From: Promethearchaeia archaeon
GTDB taxonomy: Archaea > Asgardarchaeota > Lokiarchaeia > Sigyniarchaeales > SOKP01
Length of the DNA stretch: 7,186 nt
NCBI GenBank assembly: GCA_029856375.1
Contig: JAHQWX010000088.1
Coordinates: 1-7,186 of the forward strand
Reading direction: 5' to 3'
The notes under the pieces are model-generated. The model had not been told where the DNA came from and did no database searches. It saw only the letters and a list, made by a program, of their open reading frames with translations. The position numbers and the translations under genes are program-made. Numbering within the stretch: position 1 is the stretch's first letter; each line of letters opens with the position of its first letter. Below, in pieces: positions 1 through 6,376 of this stretch.

Positions 1-35
1 AACAATTCTTCTTTGCAATCATCAATCTGGAACAT
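1..35 (-). CDS. Possible N-terminal end of a minus-strand gene (partial, unidentified)
   Basis: Read on the minus strand, an ATG at 35-33 opens a frame that stays open to the window edge and encodes MFQIDDCKEEL. The frame has an in-frame TAG further upstream, near position 83. The support is positional: a good archaeal BRE/TATA element on the same strand (58-73) begins its TATA about 30 bases before this ATG, the spacing expected if transcription starts at or next to the start codon, giving a leaderless message. No Shine-Dalgarno is seen. A GTG three codons upstream (44-42) is an alternative start. Eleven residues are too few to assign a family. The gene would be divergent from the surface-protein gene at 191. 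Confidence 0.35.
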   Translation of the reverse strand, partial: MFQIDDCKEEL

Positions 36-57
36 CAGACTCACTAATTTTTGGACG

Positions 58-73
58 CTTAAAAATCTTTCGC
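58..73 (-). promoter_or_regulatory. BRE/TATA promoter for the leftward partial gene
   Basis: On the minus strand this reads GCGAAAGATTTTTAAG: a purine-rich BRE-like stretch (66-73) followed by a TATA box TTTTTAAG (58-65). The first TATA base is 30 bases from the ATG at 35, consistent with leaderless initiation. Nearly the same element precedes the protease gene at 3302-3315. Confidence 0.45.
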
Positions 74-120
74 GAAACTAAATAGAAATTATTAACGAAA
101 TCGATTAAAAAAAATTAAAT

Positions 121-157
121 GAAAGAAAAAAAATATAAAACCCACTGCTTAAATATA
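121..157 (+). promoter_or_regulatory. Promoter region of the surface-protein gene
   Basis: Two TATA-like candidates lie here. The first is AAATATAAAA (131-140) with the purine run GAAAGAAAA (121-129) as a plausible BRE; it predicts a start near 160-163 and a leader of about 28 bases. The second is TTAAATATA (149-157), which predicts a leader of about 12 bases but has no purine-rich BRE. Neither leader contains a Shine-Dalgarno sequence, so translation would be by a leaderless or short-leader mode. Confidence 0.4.
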
Positions 158-190
158 TTCAAAAAATTGATCTAATTTGGTATTTTTTTT

Positions 191-2560
191 ATGAATGTTT
201 ATAAGAAGAGGATTTTAATTCAAATTTTAGCTATTATTTTCTTTTTTTTAACTAGTTTTATCTTAATAGATATTAGAAAAGAGCCCCCTCTTATAGAAGA
301 TGAGAGAGAAATTGTTTCTTTTGAAGAACCTTTTAAATCTGCGGGAAATTGGCTCCCAAACGGGACTGCTATTTGCACTCATCCCGTAGTATCATATTAT
401 GATCCAAAAATTGCATCTGATGGGAGTGGCGGAGCAATAATGTGCTGGTATGATGTATTTGGCATCTATAATTATATATATGCGCAGAGAATTGATTCGG
501 ATGGTAATCCAATGTGGGAGCCAAACGGAACAATAGTGTGTAATTCAACTGGAGATCAAAGATTTTGTGAGATAGCTGGCGACTCTGAAGGGAATGCATA
601 TATTGCATGGAGAGATTGGAGGAATACATTAGATTTTGATATTTATGTGCAGAAAGTCAATTCAATGGGTGGTATTGAATGGGATGCTAATGGAACGGTT
701 GTATGTAATGCTACAGGTGATCAACAATCTATTGATATTTGTTCTGACGGAGATGGTGGTGCAATTATTACTTGGGTAGATTTTCGAGATCCTGGTGGAG
801 ATATTTACGCGCAGAGAATTGATAAGGAAGGAAATTCTATTTATGAAAAGAATGGCACTTGTGTATCAAATGTTTTTATTAATCAATATGAACCAAGAAT
901 TGTAGAAGATGCGAATAATGGTGCCATTATCACTTGGTATGATGGTAGAAATGGTAATAATGATATTTATGCACAGAGAATTGATGCAGATGGTAATATT
1001 AAGTGGGAGACAAACGGGACTACCATTTGTAATGCTACTGGTGGCTCCAACCAACAAAGATACCCCGGGATTTGTTCAGATGGTCTTGGAGGAGCCATTA
1101 TTACTTGGGATGATGAGAGGAATGGGATTAGCGAACATGACATTTTTACTCAACGGATTGATGGAAATGGTCAAATTCTGTGGACACCTAACGGTACTGG
1201 TATATGTAATCTTACTTCTTCTTATCAAACAAATCAGAAAATTTGCAGTGATGGAAATAATGGAGCTATAATCACTTGGCAAGATCAAAGACATGAAATT
1301 AATAAAGATGATGTTTATGCTCAAAAGATCGATCAAAATGGCGTTGTTCAATGGTCTGCAAACGGTTCTGCGGTTTCTATAACCGAAAAGGACAAATTAA
1401 ATCCTCGTATTGCTAGTGATGGAAGCGGTGGGGCTTTTATATGCTTTCAAACCCAAAATAGAGAAGGGCAACTTGATATTTACACTCAACATATAAAAAG
1501 CAATGGTGAAATAGAATGGAATATTGATGGGATGTTCATTAAACGATCCAAGGGAATTATTGTTTCGGATGAATTCGAGATGTGTTCTGGTGGAACTGGA
1601 GAAGCAATTATTGTTTGGGGTGATAAAAGGGACGGTCAAGATATATATGCAACTAAAATAATCGATATGCCTTTGGCGACTCATCCTACTGATGATACAA
1701 CTGACATAAATGGGACAGAAACAATAAATTGGGACTTCTCTGGGACACCCACAACTTCAAATGGAAGATATCGAGTTTATTCAAATGATACAAATGGAAA
1801 TGATTATGTATGGCAGGATTGGACAAGCTGGTCTGATGGTATAACAGAGTCAGTTTCAATAAATCGCTCAAGACCAGGGATTTTCTATTATCAAGTCGAG
1901 TTTCAAGATAATGAATACTATTATGGAGGATACGATGAAGTTATAATAACAGTGCTTGATATTGCACCAGTTACTAATTGCCCTCCCGATATTATTACAT
2001 ATATGTCCGCGTGGGAGACTATACAATGGATTATTTACGATGATTTTTGGGATGGGCAATTTCGCGTGATAGCAAATGATACAAACGATAATCCTTACGT
2101 GTGGATGGATTGGAATCCTTGGAAAAATAATACAGTGATTAATGTTCCAATTAATAGAATTGCCCTAGGGATTTATGAATACACTATTGAGTTCAACACA
2201 ACAAGCGGTGAAACTGGCACGGATTCGGTGCTGGTTACAATAACTAATGCAACAAGTGCTACTGACAATGGTAATGGTGGGGGCGGTGGTGGAGATCTGC
2301 CTCCTGATGGGACCGATGGAGAATTATTAATACACATAATTTTATTATACATTTTTGCGAGTATCGCAATTGGTTTAGGTGTTGCTACAGTATTTCTTTT
2401 ATTAAGATTGAGGTTAAGAACAGTTCAGTTTGGAGAGATTATCGAAAATTTAGAGAAAAAATTAGGTATAAAAAAAGATATACCTATTGAGAGAAAGACT
2501 GAGAAAGCTAAAACAAAACAAGAGGATAAAGCTAAAACAAAAGATACAAAAAAAAGTTAA
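191..2560 (+). CDS. Large membrane-anchored surface protein: eight propeller-type repeats plus two Ig-like domains
   Basis: A 789-residue exoprotein predicted to stand on the outer face of the cytoplasmic membrane. The N-terminus is basic (KKR at 5-7) followed by a hydrophobic segment (about 8-27) without an obvious cleavage site: a signal peptide or uncleaved anchor. Residues 57-494 hold eight repeats of 54-59 residues, each with an NGT-type turn, a SDGxGGAIITW-like strand, a D-R pair, DIYAQRID and a closing tryptophan, as expected for beta-propeller blades. Residues 495-590 and 591-687 are two copies of an Ig/FN3-like domain (W-x-F/Y, GxYRVxxNDTN, YVWxDW, PGIxxYxxE). A Gly-rich linker (694-701), a transmembrane helix (about 713-738) and a Lys-rich cytoplasmic tail (739-789) follow. 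About 18 N-x-S/T sequons are present. The ATG is the first start after an in-frame TAA at 173-175. Ligand and role are unknown; adhesion, S-layer association or polymer binding are guesses. Confidence 0.85.
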   Translation: MNVYKKRILIQILAIIFFFLTSFILIDIRKEPPLIEDEREIVSFEEPFKSAGNWLPNGTAICTHPVVSYYDPKIASDGSGGAIMCWYDVFGIYNYIYAQRIDSDGNPMWEPNGTIVCNSTGDQRFCEIAGDSEGNAYIAWRDWRNTLDFDIYVQKVNSMGGIEWDANGTVVCNATGDQQSIDICSDGDGGAIITWVDFRDPGGDIYAQRIDKEGNSIYEKNGTCVSNVFINQYEPRIVEDANNGAIITWYDGRNGNNDIYAQRIDADGNIKWETNGTTICNATGGSNQQRYPGICSDGLGGAIITWDDERNGISEHDIFTQRIDGNGQILWTPNGTGICNLTSSYQTNQKICSDGNNGAIITWQDQRHEINKDDVYAQKIDQNGVVQWSANGSAVSITEKDKLNPRIASDGSGGAFICFQTQNREGQLDIYTQHIKSNGEIEWNIDGMFIKRSKGIIVSDEFEMCSGGTGEAIIVWGDKRDGQDIYATKIIDMPLATHPTDDTTDINGTETINWDFSGTPTTSNGRYRVYSNDTNGNDYVWQDWTSWSDGITESVSINRSRPGIFYYQVEFQDNEYYYGGYDEVIITVLDIAPVTNCPPDIITYMSAWETIQWIIYDDFWDGQFRVIANDTNDNPYVWMDWNPWKNNTVINVPINRIALGIYEYTIEFNTTSGETGTDSVLVTITNATSATDNGNGGGGGGDLPPDGTDGELLIHIILLYIFASIAIGLGVATVFLLLRLRLRTVQFGEIIENLEKKLGIKKDIPIERKTEKAKTKQEDKAKTKDTKKS
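359..1672 (+). repeat. Eight in-frame tandem repeats (about 165-177 bp each) inside the surface-protein gene
   Basis: Protein repeats begin at residues 57, 112, 167, 221, 275, 334, 391 and 446, so unit lengths are 54-59 residues. The first seven begin with an NG(T/S) sequon; the eighth has DGM. The DNA copies are diverged but stay recognisable around the DIYAQRID segment, where CAGAGAATTGAT recurs exactly in repeats 1, 3 and 4. Similar SDGxGGAI / DIYAQRxD repeats are familiar to me from secreted bacterial and archaeal proteins. Eight blades would fit a closed eight-bladed propeller, but the blade number of the fold is inferred. Confidence 0.8.
1673..2251 (+). repeat. Duplicated Ig-like domain coding region
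   Basis: Residues 495-590 and 591-687 align along their length: an INWDF / IQWII strand, GRYRVYSNDTN / GQFRVIANDTN, YVWQDW / YVWMDW, then SINRSRPGIFYYQVEF / PINRIALGIYEYTIEF and a closing VIITV / VLVTI strand. The two copies are clearly diverged, so the duplication is old. They act as a stalk between the propeller and the membrane. Confidence 0.75.
2548..2555 (-). terminator. Oligo-T terminator of the GTPase gene, inside the surface-protein tail codons
   Basis: On the minus strand the GTPase stop codon (2559-2557) is followed within two bases by a run of eight T, and further T-rich stretches (TTTTGTTTTAGC, TTTTGTTTTAGC again) continue to about 2510. Archaeal intrinsic termination relies on such T tracts in the non-template strand. 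On the other strand the same bases are AAA/AAG/ACA codons of the surface protein's lysine-rich tail. Termination itself is inferred. Confidence 0.5.
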
Positions 2561-3174
2561 GCAGTCTCTCCTATTGGTCCACCTTGAAGCTTCTTATAAT
2601 GATTTAGAACTGCTTGTCGAGAAGCATAAACGAATGCTCGCTTCACATTAACGCCTGTGATTGCGATCGTTTCGTAGCATAGGGTCGCGGACAACCTAGC
2701 CTTATCGAGAACCTCTCTAATTTTTGAGATTTCAATTATGCCTTCAAGGTCGCGCTTGTTTGCGCAAACAACCAATGGAACCTCCGCGGGATCAGCAATG
2801 CTTGCAGAAATTAATTTATCTCCGTAGAATTTCAGCAATTCTTTGACGCTCCAAATGTTCTCGTCCCATTGGTCTATAAGACTGTCCCAGAAGAAAATGA
2901 CCGCGTCAGTTCCCTTGAGAACCGTCTGTCTCTGAAATTTATGCCTTCTCTGTCCAGCTACCGTATAAACTTGGAACACTACATTGCTTACTCGTGCAAC
3001 TACTCTGTCAAAGAACAATGTTCGTCCCGTAGGATCAGCTATCTGCTGCATGTCTCCCGAAGCCAATCCTTCCTTTTTGTAGACCCACTCAAGTGCAGTG
3101 GTCTTTCCCCCTAAAGAAGGACCCCAAAACACGATTTTAAACACAAGAGTTCCGTCTCCCCTACGCGATGGCAT
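2557..3174 (-). CDS. MglA-like Ras-superfamily small GTPase
   Basis: A 205-residue GTPase, close to the usual length of about 195 for MglA-type proteins. The P-loop is GPSLGGKTT (18-26). Switch I carries PTGRTLFFD (48-56), very like the TLFFD of MglA. The G3 box is VYTVAGQ (69-75), so threonine stands where most Ras proteins have the DxxG aspartate; MglA proteins also have TVPGQ here. G4 is NKRD (139-142), giving guanine specificity. G5 is the weak ITGVNV (172-177), again as in MglA. There is no C-terminal cysteine or CAAX box, so prenylation is not indicated. In bacteria MglA sets cell polarity with the roadblock protein MglB; Asgard genomes carry many relatives of unknown function, and no roadblock or longin partner is present here. 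The gene is roughly 38-48% GC in blocks I counted, above its neighbours. It overlaps the surface-protein gene by 4 bp tail to tail. Confidence 0.88.
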   Translation of the reverse strand: MPSRRGDGTLVFKIVFWGPSLGGKTTALEWVYKKEGLASGDMQQIADPTGRTLFFDRVVARVSNVVFQVYTVAGQRRHKFQRQTVLKGTDAVIFFWDSLIDQWDENIWSVKELLKFYGDKLISASIADPAEVPLVVCANKRDLEGIIEISKIREVLDKARLSATLCYETIAITGVNVKRAFVYASRQAVLNHYKKLQGGPIGETA

Positions 3175-3183
3175 ATGTTCGTT

Positions 3184-3190
3184 CTCTCCT
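3184..3190 (-). promoter_or_regulatory. Shine-Dalgarno site of the GTPase gene
   Basis: The minus strand reads AGGAGAG here, ending 9 bases before the ATG at 3174-3172. It supports that start; the next methionine is only at residue 42, inside the G domain. Confidence 0.55.
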
Positions 3191-3242
3191 ACTATTAGTT
3201 TTTTAAAAACCCATAAATTTTGTTTAATTGCTAATACTTAAG

Positions 3243-3264
3243 TTATATAATTTAAATTATATAA
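3243..3264. promoter_or_regulatory. Perfect 22-bp palindrome in the GTPase/protease divergent gap
   Basis: The segment is its own reverse complement over all 22 bases, centred between 3253 and 3254; the flanking bases (G at 3242, A at 3265) break the symmetry. It contains TTATATAA at both ends, so it could act as a back-to-back pair of TATA boxes or as the operator of a dimeric regulator. It lies about 70 bases upstream of the GTPase start and about 105 bases upstream of the protease start. Only A and T occur in it, which makes chance palindromes more likely. Confidence 0.5.
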
Positions 3265-3301
3265 AATTATTTACACAACACGGTTTAAGACAAATACAAA
3301 G

Positions 3302-3315
3302 GAAAGCTTTTTAAG
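3302..3315 (+). promoter_or_regulatory. BRE/TATA promoter of the CPBP protease gene
   Basis: GAAAGCTTTTTAAG joins a BRE-like purine stretch to a TATA box TTTTTAAG (3308-3315). A start near 3338 is expected, giving a leader of about 30 bases that contains the GAGG ribosome site. The element matches the one at 58-73 in 13 of 14 positions. Confidence 0.5.
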
Positions 3316-3352
3316 AATTTTACGCTCCTAATGAAAATTATTTAATTATAAA

Positions 3353-3356
3353 GAGG
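3353..3356 (+). promoter_or_regulatory. Shine-Dalgarno site of the CPBP protease gene
   Basis: GAGG lies 11 bases before the ATG at 3368, inside AAGAGGAAT. The spacing is slightly long but acceptable, and it supports the chosen start. Confidence 0.45.
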
Positions 3357-3367
3357 AATATTTATTT

Positions 3368-4222
3368 ATGCGAAACCAAAATAGCAACGAAGAAATTGAA
3401 CAAACAGAGAGAGAGCAAAAAAAAATAGTTCGGTATCCTTTTTGGGATTTTATTTTAGAGATTATTGAATTTATTATTATGTGTTTCGTAATTGCAGGTA
3501 TAATGTTTGTTATCTTCGTTTTGATTATTGGGTGGGTCGAGGTATTTAACAATTTATCAACTATTGCTACTATAATGTTCCAACCATCTTTATTAGGTGC
3601 CTTTTTTCTATGGGTTTCAATAACTAAAAGAAAGAAATTTAAAGACATTCTAATGGGAAAACCTAAAATACCAGAGAAAGGCCACCGATGGTTTTACTAT
3701 TTTTTTATAATTACTTGGTTTATACTCCTTGCAGGTTTTTTTACTTTATTATTATTAGGTTGGATATTATTTGAACCTAATTTACCCGAATTTTGGTTAG
3801 ATATCTACTCAGGAGTTCTCTTGGCACCGATTGTAGAAGAAATCGTTTATCGGGGGTATATCTATTTGCGATGTGATGATATTTATCAGGGGGGGAGAAT
3901 TTATTACGAGTGGAAATCGAAGAAATACGATGAAGATGGCAAGCTTGTCGAAAGGACATTCATGACATTCGAAATAACTTACGCTGCTGTATTATCCTCC
4001 GTTCTTTTCTCAGTTTCCCATGTCCAATATATGCTAAGCGGATTTACTGCACCTTTCTTATTTATTGAAGGTTTAATTGGTGGATTATTATTCTGTAAAT
4101 TTAGAAACGAGACGGATAGTCTAATAACCGGAATGGTTTTTCACGGGATGTACAACTTTGGAGTTCAATTAATAGGGTCAACAGTCTTCCTTTTTCTGTT
4201 AATTAATCCCGCATTACATTAA
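3368..4222 (+). CDS. CPBP-family intramembrane metalloprotease (Rce1/Abi-like)
   Basis: A 284-residue polytopic membrane protein with the three CPBP motifs: EEIVYRG (E157, E158, R162), FSVSH (H218) and FHGMYN (H259, N263). In the family these glutamate, histidine and asparagine residues bind metal or activate water for peptide cleavage inside the membrane, so catalysis is likely intact. A charged cytoplasmic N-terminus (1-22) is followed by hydrophobic segments at about 27-57, 72-85, 108-133, 144-163, 204-222, 227-246 and 252-278. Motifs 1 and 2 are 56 residues apart, longer than usual, because of a polar insert (about 169-200) rich in Tyr, Lys and Asp. Family members include eukaryotic Rce1 CAAX proteases and bacteriocin-immunity proteins; the substrate here cannot be told. 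The gene is divergent from the GTPase, and its stop overlaps the methyltransferase stop by 4 bp. Confidence 0.88.
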   Translation: MRNQNSNEEIEQTEREQKKIVRYPFWDFILEIIEFIIMCFVIAGIMFVIFVLIIGWVEVFNNLSTIATIMFQPSLLGAFFLWVSITKRKKFKDILMGKPKIPEKGHRWFYYFFIITWFILLAGFFTLLLLGWILFEPNLPEFWLDIYSGVLLAPIVEEIVYRGYIYLRCDDIYQGGRIYYEWKSKKYDEDGKLVERTFMTFEITYAAVLSSVLFSVSHVQYMLSGFTAPFLFIEGLIGGLLFCKFRNETDSLITGMVFHGMYNFGVQLIGSTVFLFLLINPALH

Positions 4223-6375
4223 AACACCATCTGCACGAAATCATCTATTTGACTAAGAATTGTTCGGATTTTTTCTCTAATAATACCAGGTTTAAAATCC
4301 GGATGAGCTTCAAGAATTTTAGAAACAACTTTCTCCGCTTGGATTCCTAAACTAGATAATTTTTTATGCTTGGTGTTTTTGGGATCGTATTCGGGAATCG
4401 GAAAGTCCAACGGTCGCTTGTGGATGTGCCTACTGCTTTTCACAATCTTGATATTTTGGCTCATCAGTAGAGAATTTAATACGCTTGCTATGTAATAAGC
4501 CTCTTCTTTTAAATCAGTATAAAAATAGTAATTTTCAGAGCCTATTATTACTTTCTGCACTTCGTTATTAATCACTGCAGATTTGATATTAGATCCACTG
4601 GCGTTGTAAACGACTAAATATCGCTTATTTGCGTTCTGCTTTGTTATTTTGTTCCAATAATTAAGGTTGTCGATTAAGGTGCTAATGTCGCTCGTTTTTT
4701 TCTTTAGCCTCTGATAAATCTCGTCGAGTTTGAAATAAGTTGTTTTCCCGAGAGGAAATTTTTCGAGATACTCTCTGTTGAATTCTAATTCTTGGTTAAT
4801 TGGGAGGAAAGCATTGCGATATTTTTTAATTCCAAAAGGGACCAGATCTTTATTTAAAAAAGTAATAAAGTGGAAAATTTTTTCGATTTTTTCTTCGGTG
4901 TAGAAAATATCGTTCCAAGGTTCTTTTGATTGTTTTAAAGAATCTAAATCTGGAGAAATCACTAATACACTTCCCGCTTCCTGAAGTTTATCTATGGAGA
5001 AGAAAACTAACGCTCGCGGAACCAGAGTTGCTCCTTGAAAGAATTTTGACTTATAGAAGCTTTCGGACATTTTATTTAATTTATTATATTGGTCTATCGG
5101 CACAAACGATTTGGCTCCACGCTTGCCTGCTTCGATGGGAATGTATTGCGTTTTCTTTGCTAGCTTTAAATTGGCATTAAAAATTTTCGCGCTAACGGGA
5201 AATTTCTTATCAGATACTTTTTTTATGCGATAATTTGCCTTGAGTATTACGAAATCCATGTTAAAAAGACTGTAATCTTCGAAATCCCATACTTCCAAAT
5301 CGCTATAATTCTTAAAAGCCCGGAACTCGTAGCAATGATCACCCGTTAGAAGGCTTTTTGTGACGATAAGAAAAATCGTACCGCCATCTTTAAGGAACAA
5401 TTTAGATGTTTGGTAAAAAAACAAAGCGGCCAACTCAATGTGAGTTATGTATTGGCTTTTGGGCTTAATATCTAAATCTCCAGCTAAATTTCTCAGAGTG
5501 ATTTGATATTCTTTATCGCTAATGTCTTTATAAGTCAACCAGGGTGGATTCCCTATTATTAAATCGAATTTATTTTCAAAGCTATTATAGAGAAAGCCTG
5601 AATTTTGCTCTGGATTTAAGGAATCAAACCTAAAAAGATTCAGTTCGGGGATAAATCCATCTAATTCAACAGTAAAATTTAAGGTATTCAAAATAAGATT
5701 AGTTAAAGATGTTAAAACTGCAATTGGATTAATATCTAACCCGTAAATGTTATTTAGCGCTTCAATCTTTTCTTTTTCATTCGTTTTAGAATTTAGAATG
5801 TTATGTATTATCTCTACTAAAAATACACCCGAACCACACGAACAATCGATTACTTTTAATCCTAATGAATATACATCTTCAATCATCAGCCTTGCTAATT
5901 TATACGGTGTATAATACTCCCCCCTTTCGTGTCGAGCAGATGGATTTACGATTTCTTGATAAATCGAAAAAAATAGATCTTCTTTTTTGAACTCGTATTT
6001 TTTTATTAATCTATCTATTGAATTGGGCAAGTATTCGTCGTTTGACACCCAATTAAATAAATCGGAAAGCTGCAAATCCTTAAGCTTTTTCTCAACCACG
6101 GATTTCAATTTATTAAAGTTATATTGTTCGAGATATGAAGACACAATTGTTGTTAATAGGTAATAAAAATAAGAATGGTACAAAAACAAGTCTTGGTCGA
6201 GATTCTCAGCATTATATATATTTTTAAAAGTATTTATCCAATTCTCGTAGCACTTAGCGAAAATCCCCCCCAATTGTTTTCTTAATTGATTTAAGTAATT
6301 AATTGAATCCTGAAAAAAAGTGGATTCGGTTCCAAATAAGTTTCCGATTGCACTAGAATCAATTAAGTTGTCCAT
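4219..6375 (-). CDS. N6-adenine DNA methyltransferase (Eco57I / N6_Mtase type), no nuclease domain seen
   Basis: A 718-residue SAM-dependent DNA methyltransferase. A helical N-terminal region (1-140) leads into the motif X region RGEYYTP (151-157), motif I VIDCSCGSGVF (175-185), an acidic motif II YGLDINP (211-217) and the catalytic motif IV GNPPW (275-279), which marks amino-group methylation of adenine. Motif I has DCSCGSG instead of the common DPxxGSG. The second half (about 440-700) looks like a target-recognition region, with ATLVPRALVF (449-458) and a conserved-looking tail RPLDFPIPEYDP (654-665). No PD-(D/E)xK nuclease signature is visible and no restriction gene is adjacent. It is much shorter than PglX-type BREX methylases (about 1,200 residues). 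It may be a solitary methylase, or the modification part of a system with an unrecognised partner. The ATG is one base after the stop of the small upstream ORF, and no Shine-Dalgarno is visible, so reinitiation or leaderless start is likely. Confidence 0.88.
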   Translation of the reverse strand: MDNLIDSSAIGNLFGTESTFFQDSINYLNQLRKQLGGIFAKCYENWINTFKNIYNAENLDQDLFLYHSYFYYLLTTIVSSYLEQYNFNKLKSVVEKKLKDLQLSDLFNWVSNDEYLPNSIDRLIKKYEFKKEDLFFSIYQEIVNPSARHERGEYYTPYKLARLMIEDVYSLGLKVIDCSCGSGVFLVEIIHNILNSKTNEKEKIEALNNIYGLDINPIAVLTSLTNLILNTLNFTVELDGFIPELNLFRFDSLNPEQNSGFLYNSFENKFDLIIGNPPWLTYKDISDKEYQITLRNLAGDLDIKPKSQYITHIELAALFFYQTSKLFLKDGGTIFLIVTKSLLTGDHCYEFRAFKNYSDLEVWDFEDYSLFNMDFVILKANYRIKKVSDKKFPVSAKIFNANLKLAKKTQYIPIEAGKRGAKSFVPIDQYNKLNKMSESFYKSKFFQGATLVPRALVFFSIDKLQEAGSVLVISPDLDSLKQSKEPWNDIFYTEEKIEKIFHFITFLNKDLVPFGIKKYRNAFLPINQELEFNREYLEKFPLGKTTYFKLDEIYQRLKKKTSDISTLIDNLNYWNKITKQNANKRYLVVYNASGSNIKSAVINNEVQKVIIGSENYYFYTDLKEEAYYIASVLNSLLMSQNIKIVKSSRHIHKRPLDFPIPEYDPKNTKHKKLSSLGIQAEKVVSKILEAHPDFKPGIIREKIRTILSQIDDFVQMVF
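4269..4274 (+). terminator. Weak oligo-T candidate terminator for the protease gene
   Basis: A run of six T lies 47 bases beyond the protease stop codon, inside the end of the methyltransferase gene. It is the first T run after the stop, but it is short and isolated, and the AT-rich setting makes it weak evidence. Confidence 0.22.
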
Positions 6376-6376
6376 A

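Noticed and set aside
909..1271. A 120-codon plus-strand frame inside the surface-protein gene.
   Set aside because: It is a +1 shadow of the repeated domain: its own repeating pattern follows the repeats of the true frame, and it has no promoter or ribosome site.
369..2059. Several minus-strand frames of 60-95 codons opposite the surface-protein gene.
   Set aside because: They are antisense to a strongly supported coding frame, have low-complexity products rich in Ile, Ser, Asn and Leu, and lack starts with ribosome sites.
2276..2292. A G-rich stretch that could form a two-tier G-quadruplex.
   Set aside because: It simply encodes the glycine linker with GGT/GGG/GGC codons; two-base G tracts make weak quadruplexes.
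2869..3114. An 81-codon plus-strand frame inside the GTPase gene.
   Set aside because: It is antisense to intact G boxes and its product resembles nothing recognisable.
2557..3174. The idea that the GTPase is a CAAX substrate of the adjacent CPBP protease.
   Set aside because: The protein ends in GGPIGETA and has no cysteine near the C-terminus.
4219..6375. A complete BREX, DISARM or Type I restriction system around the methyltransferase.
   Set aside because: No helicase, nuclease, specificity subunit, phosphatase or BrxL/PglZ-like gene is in the window, and the methylase is far shorter than PglX.
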